A DNA stretch of 37,046 nucleotides. Origin: an uncultured Prevotellaceae bacterium (GTDB lineage Bacteria > Bacteroidota > Bacteroidia > Bacteroidales > Bacteroidaceae). Position 1 is the stretch's first letter; each line of letters starts with the position of its first letter. The notes beneath the pieces are model-generated. The model was not told the DNA's origin, did no database searches, and worked only from the letters and a program-made list of their open reading frames with translations. The stretch is from the NCBI GenBank assembly GCA_902790625.1, contig CADASP010000034.1, forward strand, positions 1 to 37,046. The letters are read 5' to 3'. A program made the translations under genes and the position numbers. Positions 7,478 to 16,211 of this stretch are shown here, one piece after another.

Positions 7478-8848
7478 ATGATGAAAAGACGCTTCTCAGC
7501 ATGCTCAGCAGCATTGGCCTTTTCGCTGGCATTGCATGCACAAACCTACCGATTCGACTTCGGCTCCTCGGTGGCCGCCGAGGGCTTTCAGGTCGTAACG
7601 TCGTCGATGATTTATAGCCCCGACCGTGGCTTCGGCTTCGAGCCAGGAACGGTACCTGTTGACATGGTTAGGAAGAAGGGCACCGACGTGACAAAGGATT
7701 TTGTCACGTCAGACGGTCTGTTCCGTTTCTCGGTCAAACTCCCTGAGGGGAACTACAAGGTGACCATCACGCTTGGCGACACGCAGGGCACTTCGTGCAC
7801 CACGGTCAAGTCGGAGGTGCGCCGCCTGATGTTAGAGAGCCTGTCGACGAACAAGGGCGAGACGCTCACCGCCACGTTTGGTGTCAACGTGCGCACACCT
7901 CAGCTCTCCAAGGGCAACGCCATCAAGCTCAACTCGCGCGAGTTGGACTATGCGACCGGCATTGTCAAGACCTACACCTGGGACGACAAGCTGACCCTGC
8001 AGTTCTATGGCAGTGCCCCGGCGGTATGCGCCGTAGAGATAGAACCCGCTTCGGATGACGTGGTGACGGTGTTCATCATTGGCGACTCCACCGTGACCGA
8101 CCAGGCCAGCGGAGGCACATGGGGTCAGTATCTGCCGCGCTGGTTCGACTCGCGGGTCGTCGTGGCCAACCATGCCGAGAGTGGCATGACCATCAAGGGA
8201 TTCCGCTTCGGTCGGCGCTGGGACAAGATTATGGAGAGTGCCCAGCCGGGCGACTATCTGCTGATACAGCTCGGAACCAACGACGAGAAGAAGCGTGGCC
8301 ATGACCCGATGTGGGATGCCGCCGACCACGCCGGCGACTGGGTGCGCACGCATTCCGACCCCGAAAAGGACTATGTGTGGGGCTTGGCCACGATGGCACT
8401 CGAGGCCAAGCGCCACGGGATGATACCCGTCATCGTTTCGCCCATGACCAAGATCGACCGCAGGACGGCCACTGCCACTGAGGTGATGACCCCCTACGGC
8501 ACGAATGCCCGCCGTGGTGCCGAGCTGGGCGAGTGCGCCTATATCGACTTGTGGGGGATGAGCCGCAGCATCGTGGCTGCCCTCGGCCGCGATGCGCTTT
8601 CGGTTTATGCCGATGGCACGCATACCGACAACTATGGAGCCTACCTCTTCTCGCTTGCCATCGTGCAGACCATCAGAGACCTTGGGCTTGGCCTGAGCCA
8701 GTATGTCCTCCCGGGCACCCCCAGCTTTGATGCCAACCATCCAAAGCCGGCTCTGAAGGATTTCACCTGTCCGATAGAACCGTTGCGCCCAGCCAGAAAA
8801 GTAACTGCCGCAGGTGCCAACGGACAGACGGAGTTCGGGCCTCTTTAG
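7478..8848 (+). CDS. Secreted SGNH-hydrolase, rhamnogalacturonan acetylesterase-like (CE12)
   Basis: This 456-residue exported esterase probably removes acetyl groups from pectic polysaccharide. A signal peptide (MMKRRFSACSAALAFSLALH, cleaved near HAQT) precedes a beta-rich N-terminal domain beginning YRFDFGSSVA, often found in front of CE12 catalytic domains. The catalytic domain has block I GDST (202-205, nucleophile S204), block III GTNDE (266-270) and block V DGTHTDNYG (D379 and H382). Length fits two-domain family members. The start follows the -7 box at 7449-7456. No other polysaccharide-degradation genes or SusC/D pair lie nearby, so it is not in an obvious utilisation locus. Confidence 0.9.
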   Translation: MMKRRFSACSAALAFSLALHAQTYRFDFGSSVAAEGFQVVTSSMIYSPDRGFGFEPGTVPVDMVRKKGTDVTKDFVTSDGLFRFSVKLPEGNYKVTITLGDTQGTSCTTVKSEVRRLMLESLSTNKGETLTATFGVNVRTPQLSKGNAIKLNSRELDYATGIVKTYTWDDKLTLQFYGSAPAVCAVEIEPASDDVVTVFIIGDSTVTDQASGGTWGQYLPRWFDSRVVVANHAESGMTIKGFRFGRRWDKIMESAQPGDYLLIQLGTNDEKKRGHDPMWDAADHAGDWVRTHSDPEKDYVWGLATMALEAKRHGMIPVIVSPMTKIDRRTATATEVMTPYGTNARRGAELGECAYIDLWGMSRSIVAALGRDALSVYADGTHTDNYGAYLFSLAIVQTIRDLGLGLSQYVLPGTPSFDANHPKPALKDFTCPIEPLRPARKVTAAGANGQTEFGPL

Positions 8849-8885
8849 CTTATTATGAGGAATTCTCCGGTTGTTTTCAGGCCTT

Positions 8886-9824
8886 TTATGGTTGTGCCTT
8901 ATACTCCCCTGGCGTCATGCCTGTGAGCCGTCGGAAGTATTTCGAGAAGAACGAGGGATTGGTGAAGTGCATCTCCTCGGCAATTAGCGCAGCCGGCTTG
9001 TCTGTGTGGCGCAGTTCTATTTTGATGCGGGTGATGAGGGCGCGGTCTATCCAGTCCTTGGCGGTGATGCCGCTGGTCTGCCTGACGACCGTATTCAGGT
9101 AGCGCTCCGTCAGGCAAATCCGGTCGGCATAGTAGCCTATCTGATGGTGCTCGCAGCAATGCTGGTTCACCAACGTGATGAAGCGGTTGAAGATGGTCTG
9201 CTCGCGCGACTGCGACAGGATGGCTTGGTCGGCCTGCTTGCGGTAGCATCCGTCGTAGTGGTGCATCAGTGCGGCCACGAGCGTGTGGACCGTGGGCTGG
9301 TGATAGTCGTGCTGATGCACCAGTTGCCACAGCGTCTCAATGATGTTGCGTGCCGTTTGCTGGTCATCTTCGTCCACGGGCAGCTGAAAGTCGCGCACCT
9401 GTCCGTTGAAGACCGACGGCAGCTGCCCTGGCGCAAAGGGGGTGGGGAACTGGCTGAACAGTATTACGCCATAGATTTCGAAGTCGCTGGAGAAACGTTG
9501 TGGGTTAATGATGGTTCCTGGCCCCAGATAGGCCAGCAAGGGTGCCTTGAGGTGGCGGTCTTGAAGGTTGAAGTTGATGTCGGCCTCGCCTCGCACCACG
9601 ATGCCCATTCGGTGGTCGTTGATGATGAAGGGCGGTCTCTGCTTCATGATGAGCCGAAACAATGTCGGGTCGCCGTGCACGATGCCCAGTTCGTTGTTGA
9701 AGAACACCTGCCGATGAATCTTCGGCATGTTGGGAGCCAGGATGTCCTGCATCTGCGAGCGGCCCATCAGCAGCGGTTCCTGCTTGGGCGAGCGCCTTAT
9801 GGCGTCGGTGTGTGTGTCCATCAT
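8886..9824 (-). CDS. AraC-family transcriptional regulator
   Basis: This is a 312-residue regulator. An N-terminal sensor region (about 40-200; MGIVVRGEADINFNLQDR looks like a cupin strand set) is followed by an AraC DNA-binding domain in the last 100 residues, with LTERYLNTVVRQTSG in the first helix-turn-helix and FTNPSFFSKYFRRLTGMTPG in the second. It is transcribed divergently from the TolC-type efflux operon starting at 10006, with both promoters in the 181-bp gap, so it is the natural candidate regulator of that operon. The start is at 9824 (MMDTHTD); the next codon is also ATG. Confidence 0.93.
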   Translation of the reverse strand: MMDTHTDAIRRSPKQEPLLMGRSQMQDILAPNMPKIHRQVFFNNELGIVHGDPTLFRLIMKQRPPFIINDHRMGIVVRGEADINFNLQDRHLKAPLLAYLGPGTIINPQRFSSDFEIYGVILFSQFPTPFAPGQLPSVFNGQVRDFQLPVDEDDQQTARNIIETLWQLVHQHDYHQPTVHTLVAALMHHYDGCYRKQADQAILSQSREQTIFNRFITLVNQHCCEHHQIGYYADRICLTERYLNTVVRQTSGITAKDWIDRALITRIKIELRHTDKPAALIAEEMHFTNPSFFSKYFRRLTGMTPGEYKAQP

Positions 9825-9864
9825 ATTCGCTTGTGTCTACTTTCGCCGTTACTGAAATTTGCTG

Positions 9865-9872
9865 CAAAGATA
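9865..9872 (-). promoter_or_regulatory. -7 box for the efflux-linked AraC gene
   Basis: The minus strand reads TATCTTTG, 41 bases before the ATG at 9824. It faces away from the efflux operon promoter at 9970-9977. Confidence 0.6.
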
Positions 9873-9969
9873 ATCTTTTTCTTCGAAATACTGCCCTGTT
9901 TTTGCATAAATCGAACAAAAAGAACATAATTGGATGCTGAAGGATAACGTGTGATTGGAAAAAACACCG

Positions 9970-9977
9970 TACCTTTG
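9970..9977 (+). promoter_or_regulatory. -7 box for the efflux operon
   Basis: TACCTTTG ends 28 bases before the ATG at 10006. Longer candidate starts upstream (9955) overlap this box and lack a signal peptide, so the start at 10006 is preferred. Confidence 0.65.
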
Positions 9978-10005
9978 CTGCGAGATTCAAAACCTAAAGA
10001 AAATA

Positions 10006-11370
10006 ATGAGACGAACAGCATTAAGTTTATCATTTGTCATCTGCCATTTCTCGTTTTGCGTAGCACAGACCTTGGAGGTGTGTCAGCAGGCGGCGGAACG
10101 CAACTACCCGCTGATACAGCAGTATGGGCTTATCGAGCAAACGACTGAGCTGACGGTGGCAAACATCCAGAAAGGATGGCTGCCGCAGGTGACGGCATCG
10201 GCACAGGCTACCTATCAGAGCGATGTGGCGGCATGGCCCGACCAGATGAAAGCCATGATGGCGGGGATGGGCATCGACATGAAAGGGCTGAAAAAAGACC
10301 AGTATAGGGTGGGCATCGACGTGAGTCAAACGGTGTTTGATGGGGGAGTCATCAAGCACGGCAAGGCCATCGCCCGAGAGCAGGGCAAGGTGCAGTCGGC
10401 CCAGAACGAGGTCAGTATATATCAAGTGCGCCGGCGCGTGAACGAGATGTACTTCGCGCTGTTGATGCTCGACGAACAAATCAAGCTGAACCTCGACCTG
10501 CAGGAGCTGTTGGCTGGCAACGAGCGCAAGCTGACCTCGATGGTGAAGGGCGGCACGGCCGCTGACAGCGACCTTCAGAATGTGAAGGCCGAGCGGCTGA
10601 ACGCAGTGCAGAAAGCCATAGCCCTGGAGTCGCAGAAGCAGATGCTGCTGCGGATGCTGAGCGCGTTCTGCGGGATAGAAGTGAAAGCCCCTAAAGCCCC
10701 AAAAGCCCCCCTTTCGCCCCCCGAGGGGGGCACTATAGCCCCTGCGACCCGCAAAACTATAGAAGCCCCCTCGGGGGCAGTAGGGGGGGCTTGGAGGACC
10801 TATAATAGCCTTCGCCCAGAGCTGAAGGCGATAGATGCGCAGATAGAGATGCTGAATGCTCAGGAGAAGGCGCTGGATGCCGCGCTGATGCCTAAGGTGG
10901 GCGTGTTTGCGCAGGGCTTCTATGGCTATCCGGGCCTGAACATGTTTGACGACATGATGCGGCACCACTGGAGCCTGAACGGCATCGTGGGAGCACGACT
11001 GACGTGGAACATTGGCGCCCTGTACACCCGCAAGAACGACAAGGCGAAGCTCAACACCCAACGCTCATCGCTCAACGTTCAGCGCGAGACCTTCCTCTTC
11101 AACAATCGTCTGGAGCAGATTCAGCAGAACGAGAACATTGCGCGTTACCAGAAGCTGATGGCCACCGACGAGGAAATCATCGCGCTGCGGCAAGCTGTGC
11201 GCAAGGCCGCAGAGTCGAAGCTGTCGCACGGCATCATCGACGTGAACGACCTGGTGCGTGAAATCAATCAAGAGAACGCCGCACGGGTGCAACGGTCGAT
11301 GCACGAGATTGAGATGCTGAAAGAAGTTTACGAGCTGATGTTCACTCGTAATCTCGATATGATGAAATAA
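10006..11370 (+). CDS. TolC-family outer-membrane efflux channel
   Basis: This 454-residue outer-membrane component of a tripartite pump begins with a signal peptide (MRRTALSLSFVICHFSFCVA, cleavage near QT). Long alpha-helical hairpin text typical of outer-membrane efflux proteins follows (for example LEVCQQAAERNYPLIQQYGL at the mature N terminus). A proline/glycine-rich stretch KAPKAPKAPLSPPEGG... to EAPSGAVGGA (about residues 227-263) is an in-frame palindromic element (10685-10795), not part of the family fold. It separates the two halves of the protein and may form a loop. First gene of an operon; the HlyD-type gene starts 24 nt after its stop. Confidence 0.93.
   Translation: MRRTALSLSFVICHFSFCVAQTLEVCQQAAERNYPLIQQYGLIEQTTELTVANIQKGWLPQVTASAQATYQSDVAAWPDQMKAMMAGMGIDMKGLKKDQYRVGIDVSQTVFDGGVIKHGKAIAREQGKVQSAQNEVSIYQVRRRVNEMYFALLMLDEQIKLNLDLQELLAGNERKLTSMVKGGTAADSDLQNVKAERLNAVQKAIALESQKQMLLRMLSAFCGIEVKAPKAPKAPLSPPEGGTIAPATRKTIEAPSGAVGGAWRTYNSLRPELKAIDAQIEMLNAQEKALDAALMPKVGVFAQGFYGYPGLNMFDDMMRHHWSLNGIVGARLTWNIGALYTRKNDKAKLNTQRSSLNVQRETFLFNNRLEQIQQNENIARYQKLMATDEEIIALRQAVRKAAESKLSHGIIDVNDLVREINQENAARVQRSMHEIEMLKEVYELMFTRNLDMMK
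10685..10795 (+). repeat. In-frame palindromic element 2 (inside tolC-like gene)
   Basis: Two hairpins, CGCCCCCCGAGGGGGGC and GCCCCCTCGGGGGC, flank a spacer containing ACTATAG and AAAACTATAGAAG. It aligns with 13029-13153 in sequence, orientation and reading frame, and with 1612-1710 in sequence but not frame. Efflux-channel sequence resumes in frame at the TYNSLRPELKAI segment. Confidence 0.85.
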
Positions 11371-11394
11371 CAATATGCCGAAAACTATACAACG

Positions 11395-12294
11395 ATGAAA
11401 AGAATGATAATCACAGCAGGCGTGGCGCTGATGATGGCTGCCTGTGGAGAGAGCGAGAGGGAATATGATGCCACGGGCACGTTTGAGGCTACGGAGACCA
11501 CCGTGTTTGCCGAGCAAAGCGGCGCGCTGTTGACATTCGGCGTGAACGAGGGCGACAACATCGAGGCTGGCCGCGAGGTGGGACTCGTCGACACCATGCA
11601 GACGTGGCTAAAGATTCAGCAGCTGCTGGCCACGAAGGAGGTGTATCAGAGTCAGAAACCCGATATGGAGCGCCAGATTGCCGCCACTCGACAGCAGTTG
11701 GCCAAGGCCCAGCACGACGAGCAGCGCTACCGCGAACTGGTGGCCGACGGTGCCGCCCCCTCGAAGATGCTCGACGATGCCAGCAGTCAGGTGAAGGTGC
11801 TGCAGAAACAGTTGGAGGCGCAGGTGTCGTCGCTAAGCACCAGCACCCGCGCGCTGGACAAGCAGACGGCAGCCGCCGATGTGCAGGTGAGCCAGTTGAA
11901 GGACATGCTGCGCAAGTGCCACATCGTGACGCCGACGAAGGGCACCGTACTGGAGAAATATGTGGAGCGGGGCGAGTTTGTGAGTGTGGGCAAGCCGCTG
12001 TTCAAGATGGCCGACACGGAGGAGATGTATCTGCGTGCCTACGTCACCTCGGTCCAACTGCAGCACATCCAATTGGGGCAGCAGGTAAAGGTCTTTGCCG
12101 ACTATGGTGGCGGTCAGCGCCAGGAGTACAAGGGTGTCATCGCCTGGATTTCCTCGCGCTCGGAGTTCACGCCCAAGACCATCCTCACCGATGATGAACG
12201 GGCCGATTTGGTGTATGCCATCAAGGTGGCCATACACAACGACGGGGCTGTAAAGATAGGTATGTACGGCGAAGTGAAGTTTGTTACGCCCTAA
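11395..12294 (+). CDS. HlyD/MFP-type periplasmic adaptor lipoprotein (YbhG-like)
   Basis: This 299-residue membrane-fusion protein links the ABC transporter to the TolC channel. The N terminus MKRMIITAGVALMMAAC is a lipoprotein signal with the anchoring cysteine at 17. A lipoyl-like beta segment (AEQSGALLTFGVNEGDNIEA, about 38-57) is followed by a long coiled-coil hairpin (about 70-160) and a second lipoyl half (VTPTKGTVLEKYVERGEFVS). A beta-barrel region then leads to the end. The order channel, adaptor, double ATPase and two permeases matches the E. coli YbhG-YbhFSR plan. Substrates cannot be read from sequence. Confidence 0.92.
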   Translation: MKRMIITAGVALMMAACGESEREYDATGTFEATETTVFAEQSGALLTFGVNEGDNIEAGREVGLVDTMQTWLKIQQLLATKEVYQSQKPDMERQIAATRQQLAKAQHDEQRYRELVADGAAPSKMLDDASSQVKVLQKQLEAQVSSLSTSTRALDKQTAAADVQVSQLKDMLRKCHIVTPTKGTVLEKYVERGEFVSVGKPLFKMADTEEMYLRAYVTSVQLQHIQLGQQVKVFADYGGGQRQEYKGVIAWISSRSEFTPKTILTDDERADLVYAIKVAIHNDGAVKIGMYGEVKFVTP

Positions 12295-12336
12295 GCTATT
12301 GGACGAGCCGAGCGAGGGGAAAAGGGAAGCAGAACC

Positions 12337-13896
12337 ATGGATGCAATTATAGTTAATAGGGTTTCAAAGAGCTATGGCCGGGTGCAAGCACTCGACGAGG
12401 TGTCGTTCTGTGTTGACAAGGGCGAGGTGTTCGGCCTTATCGGCCCTGATGGCGCTGGCAAGACGTCGATGTTTCGCATCCTCTGCACGCTGTTGCTGCC
12501 CGATGCGGGGACTGCGATGGTCGATGGCTTCGATGTGGTGAAGCAGATGCGGCAGGTGCGCTGTAGGGTGGGGTATATGCCAGGCAAGTTCTCGCTCTAT
12601 CAAGACCTCACCGTAGAGGAGAACCTCCAGTTCTTCGCCACGCTCTTCGGCACCACTGTCGAGGAGGGCTACGACTCCATCCGCGCCATCTATCAGCAGA
12701 TAGAGCGGTTCAAGGACCGCCGTGCTGGGGCACTATCGGGAGGCATGAAGCAGAAGCTGGCACTGAGCTGTGCGCTGGTGCATCAGCCCAGCGTGCTCTT
12801 CCTCGACGAGCCTACCACAGGCGTCGACCCCGTGAGCCGCAAGGAGCTGTGGGAGATGCTGCTGATGCTGAAGGAGCGCGGCATCACCATCGTGGCCTCC
12901 ACGCCTTATCTCGACGAGGTGCGCTGTTGCGACCGTGTGGCCTTCCTCGACCATGGAAGAGTGAGGGGCATCGATACCCCTGCGGCAATACTGACCGAGT
13001 TTGCTGATATATTCAATCCGGCACCACCTAAAGCCCCCACAGCCCCCTCAGCCCCCCCTTCGCCCCCCGAGGGGGGCACGATAGACTCCACAACCAGCAA
13101 AACTATAGAAGCCCCCTCGGGGGCCGTAGGGGGGGCTTCGGGGGCTTTAAGGGCTTCTCCTTCCCCTGTCATCGAGGTCTCGCACTTAGTGAAGGCATTT
13201 GGCGATTTCCGTGCTGTCGACGACATCAGCTTCTCAGTGAAGAAGGGCGAGATATTCGGCTTCTTGGGTGCCAACGGTGCGGGCAAGACGACGGCGATGC
13301 ACATGCTGACAGGACTGAACCAACCCACAAGCGGGACGGGTAGGGTGGTGGGCTTCGACATCCGCACGGAATATGAGCAGATAAAGAAACATATCGGCTA
13401 TATGTCGCAGAAGTTCTCGCTCTACGAGGACCTGACGGTGGCTGAGAACATCCGTCTCTTCGCCGGCATCTATGGCATGAAGAGCGAAGAGATAAAGGCG
13501 AAGACCGACGAATTGCTGCGCAGCCTAAAGTTCGAGGAGCATCGCGACGACTTGGTGGGCTCGCTGCCCCTTGGTTGGAAACAGAAGCTGGCCTTCTCCG
13601 TGTCGATATTTCACGAGCCGGGCGTGGTGTTCCTCGATGAGCCTACGGGCGGCGTCGACCCTGCCACGCGCCGCCAGTTCTGGGAACTGATTTACGATGC
13701 GGCACGACGCGGCATCACCGTCTTCGTCACCACCCACTATATGGACGAGGCCGAATACTGCGACCGCATCTCTGTCATGGTCGATGGCAAAATCAAAGCG
13801 ATGGGCACGCCCGAAGAACTGAAACAACAATGCCACCAGCCCGATATGGACCATGTGTTCACCTATCTGGCCCGGCAGGCAACACGCAAGGAGTAG
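12337..13896 (+). CDS. Double ABC ATPase of an ABC-2 efflux system (YbhF-like)
   Basis: This 519-residue protein carries two ATP-binding domains and powers the two permeases encoded next. Domain 1 has Walker A GPDGAGKT (36-43), signature LSGGMKQ (133-139) and Walker B VLFLDEP (153-159). Domain 2 has Walker A GANGAGKT (311-318), a signature that departs from consensus as LPLGWKQ (410-416) and Walker B VVFLDEP (430-436). From memory, YbhF homologues show the same odd features: Asp in the first Walker A and PLGW in the second signature. The linker (about 229-273) is almost entirely a palindromic repeat insertion rich in Pro, Ala and Gly. The usual family length is about 480-580 residues. Confidence 0.93.
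   Translation: MDAIIVNRVSKSYGRVQALDEVSFCVDKGEVFGLIGPDGAGKTSMFRILCTLLLPDAGTAMVDGFDVVKQMRQVRCRVGYMPGKFSLYQDLTVEENLQFFATLFGTTVEEGYDSIRAIYQQIERFKDRRAGALSGGMKQKLALSCALVHQPSVLFLDEPTTGVDPVSRKELWEMLLMLKERGITIVASTPYLDEVRCCDRVAFLDHGRVRGIDTPAAILTEFADIFNPAPPKAPTAPSAPPSPPEGGTIDSTTSKTIEAPSGAVGGASGALRASPSPVIEVSHLVKAFGDFRAVDDISFSVKKGEIFGFLGANGAGKTTAMHMLTGLNQPTSGTGRVVGFDIRTEYEQIKKHIGYMSQKFSLYEDLTVAENIRLFAGIYGMKSEEIKAKTDELLRSLKFEEHRDDLVGSLPLGWKQKLAFSVSIFHEPGVVFLDEPTGGVDPATRRQFWELIYDAARRGITVFVTTHYMDEAEYCDRISVMVDGKIKAMGTPEELKQQCHQPDMDHVFTYLARQATRKE
13029..13153 (+). repeat. In-frame palindromic element 3 (linker of the double ATPase)
   Basis: The hairpins CGCCCCCCGAGGGGGGC and GCCCCCTCGGGGGC surround a spacer with ACGATAGACTCC and AAAACTATAGAAG. 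GCCCCC-type direct repeats extend both ends. It is read in the same frame as the copy in the efflux-channel gene, giving SPPEGGTI and KTIEAPSGAVGGA again. Confidence 0.85.
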
Positions 13897-13944
13897 CCCC
13901 CTCTCTCCAAAAGGGCGAAGTTGATAGACCAATAGTAGAAATAG

Positions 13945-15090
13945 ATGGTGAATAGAAAAGATACAGTGGAAAAAGAGGCTACCCCCCTCTCTCCTGGAAA
14001 GGGACAGGGGGCGAGGCTGTTCCTGTCCTTTGTCGTCAAGGAGGCCCGTCACATCCTGCGCGACAAGCGCACCATGCTGATACTCTTTGGCATGCCCGTG
14101 GTGCTGATGCTGCTCTTCGGCTTCGCCATCACCACCGATGTGAAGAACGTGCGCACGGTGGTGGTCGCCTCCGAGATGTCGATTCGCACACAACAGGCCA
14201 TAGAGCGACTGGCGCAGTCGGAATACTTCGTCATCACCCAGACGGTGAACACACCACAAGAGGCAGAGCAACTCATCCGCAGTCAGAAGGCTGACATCAG
14301 CCTCATCCCCAGTGGAGAGGGGAATGGCCACATCAGGTGGCAGGTGATGGTTGATGGCAGCGACCCCAACATGGCGCAGCAATGGACTACCTATGCCCAG
14401 TCCATACTTATGCAGCCCGTCGGCAGCAAAGGCCCCTCTCCAAGGGCAGAGCGACTGGGGGTGAGGCTCCTCTACAACCCCCAGATGCGCTCGGCCTACA
14501 ACTTCGTGCCTGCCATCATGGGCATGCTGCTGATGCTCGTCTGCGCCATGATGACCTCGATATCTATTGTGCGCGAGAAGGAGCGGGGCACGATGGAGGT
14601 GCTGCTGGTGTCGCCCGTGCGGCCGTTGATGGTCATCATCGCCAAGGCGGTGCCCTATCTGGTGCTCGCCTTCGCCATTCTCATCACCATCCTGCTCATG
14701 GCGCGCTTCGTGCTGGATGTGCCGTTGGCGGGGTCGCTGTTTTGGATAGTGGCCGTTTCCACGCTCTACATCCTATTGGCGCTCTCATTGGGTCTGCTCA
14801 TCTCCAACGTGGCGCAGACGCAACTGGTGGCGCTGCTGCTCTCGGCCATGGTGCTGCTCATGCCCGTGGTGATGCTGTCGGGCATGCTGTTCCCGGTGGA
14901 GTCGATGCCGCAGGTGCTGCAATGGCTGTCTGCCATCGTGCCGCCGCGCTACTACATCCAGGCCATGCGCAAGCTGATGATTATGGGTGTGGGCATCGGC
15001 GATGTGACTCGCGAGGTGGCGGTGCTGGCAGGAATGACGGTTGTGCTCCTGGCAATAGCGCTGAAGAGGTTTAACGTTAGATTAGAATAG
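13945..15090 (+). CDS. ABC-2 type permease (YbhS-like)
   Basis: This 381-residue inner-membrane protein has one membrane helix near residues 44-62, a periplasmic domain of about 110 residues, then five helices in the C-terminal half (FVPAIMGMLLMLVCAMMTSI onward). The REKERGTMEVLLVSPVRP motif after the second helix is the typical ABC2_membrane signature. The N-terminal ATPLSPGKGQGARL (13981-14014) and internal GSKGPSPRAERLGVR (14431-14469) stretches come from small GC-rich repeat insertions. It pairs with the permease starting 3 nt downstream. Confidence 0.93.
   Translation: MVNRKDTVEKEATPLSPGKGQGARLFLSFVVKEARHILRDKRTMLILFGMPVVLMLLFGFAITTDVKNVRTVVVASEMSIRTQQAIERLAQSEYFVITQTVNTPQEAEQLIRSQKADISLIPSGEGNGHIRWQVMVDGSDPNMAQQWTTYAQSILMQPVGSKGPSPRAERLGVRLLYNPQMRSAYNFVPAIMGMLLMLVCAMMTSISIVREKERGTMEVLLVSPVRPLMVIIAKAVPYLVLAFAILITILLMARFVLDVPLAGSLFWIVAVSTLYILLALSLGLLISNVAQTQLVALLLSAMVLLMPVVMLSGMLFPVESMPQVLQWLSAIVPPRYYIQAMRKLMIMGVGIGDVTREVAVLAGMTVVLLAIALKRFNVRLE
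13981..14014 (+). repeat. Small in-frame GC-rich palindrome (permease N terminus)
   Basis: ACCCCCCTCTCTCCTGGAAA continues into GGGACAGGGGG, forming an imperfect hairpin within the first 25 codons of the permease. Related sequence (AGCCCCCTCTCTCC...) lies just upstream in the intergenic gap at 13896-13915, so the start region may itself be repeat-derived. Confidence 0.55.
14431..14469 (+). repeat. Small in-frame GC-rich repeat (permease periplasmic domain)
   Basis: GGCCCCTCTCCAAGGGCAGA followed by GCGACTGGGGGTGAGGCTC is an imperfect palindrome encoding GPSPRAERLGVRL. It lies at the end of the periplasmic domain just before the second membrane helix and keeps the frame. Confidence 0.55.
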
Positions 15091-15093
15091 CCG

Positions 15094-16143
15094 ATGACAC
15101 TGAAATACTTGATACAAAAGGAATTTCTGCAGATTCGCCGCAATGCGTTCCTGCCCCGCCTCATCGTCCTGTTCCCCATCCTGATCATGTGCGTCATGCC
15201 GTGGGTGATGCAGATGGAGGTGAAAAACATCGTGGTGGATGTGGTGGACATCGACCGAACGGTGGAGTCGCAGCGGCTGTTGCAGCAGATAGCTGCCTCG
15301 AACTATTTCATCTTTGGTGGACAGAAGGCTACCTACGCCGAGGCGATGAACGACATTGAGAAGGGGTGTGCCGACGTGATTCTGGAGATTCGCGACGGCC
15401 ATTATCTCATCGCCGCCAATGCCGTGAATGGCACCAAGGGGGCTATGGGTAGCGCCTATTTGTCGCAGATTGTCTCACCTCCTGTCGCCTATGCTGCGGT
15501 ATCATCGCAGCCCTCCACCCTCCTTCTCTACAACAAAGGCCAAAACTACAAGCTCTACATGATTCCCGCCCTCTTTGCCATCGTGATGATGCTGATGACG
15601 GGCTTCCTGCCCACGCTGAACATCGTTGGCGAGAAAGAGACAGGCACCATTGAGCAAATCAACGTCACGCCCGTGTCCAAGTGGTCGTTCATCCTGGCCA
15701 AGCTCATCCCTTACTGGCTCATCGCCCTGTTTGTCATCACCGTCTGCCTCGTGCTGGCCTGGCTCGTCTATGGCCTCACGTCTGCTGGCCCAGTGTGGCT
15801 CATCTATGTGCTTGCCATGCTGCTGGCGCTGTTCTTCTCGTCGTTTGGACTCATCGTTTCCAACTATAGCGACACCATGCAGCAGGCCATGTTCGTCATG
15901 TGGTTCTTCGTGGTCAGCATCCTGCTGCTCTCAGGCCTGTTCACCCCCACGCGTTCTATGCCTGATTGGGCCTATGCCACCACCTACATCAATCCCATGC
16001 ACTATTTCATCGATGCCATCCGCACCGTCTTCGTCCGGGGTGGAGGCTTCCAGCAGGTGGCCCATCAGATAGCGGCCCTGCTCGCCATCGGCAGCTTCAT
16101 GGCCGTCTGGGCGGTGCAGAGCTATAAAAAGAACAGTTTGTAG
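15094..16143 (+). CDS. ABC-2 type permease (YbhR-like)
   Basis: This 349-residue inner-membrane protein is the partner of the preceding permease and the last gene of the efflux operon. An N-terminal helix (about 20-40) leads to a periplasmic domain, then five or six helices from about residue 150. The GEKETGTIEQINVTPVSKW motif is the ABC2_membrane cytoplasmic signature and lacks repeat insertions. Its ATG is three bases after the previous stop, indicating tight coupling. It ends 68 bp from the convergent sigma-like gene, with nothing notable in that gap. Confidence 0.93.
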   Translation: MTLKYLIQKEFLQIRRNAFLPRLIVLFPILIMCVMPWVMQMEVKNIVVDVVDIDRTVESQRLLQQIAASNYFIFGGQKATYAEAMNDIEKGCADVILEIRDGHYLIAANAVNGTKGAMGSAYLSQIVSPPVAYAAVSSQPSTLLLYNKGQNYKLYMIPALFAIVMMLMTGFLPTLNIVGEKETGTIEQINVTPVSKWSFILAKLIPYWLIALFVITVCLVLAWLVYGLTSAGPVWLIYVLAMLLALFFSSFGLIVSNYSDTMQQAMFVMWFFVVSILLLSGLFTPTRSMPDWAYATTYINPMHYFIDAIRTVFVRGGGFQQVAHQIAALLAIGSFMAVWAVQSYKKNSL

Positions 16144-16211
16144 AGCGGTGACAAGATGAACGAAAGTTGCCCGCCAAACGACTGCTCCCGTTCCCTCAAT
16201 CGCTTGGCCGC

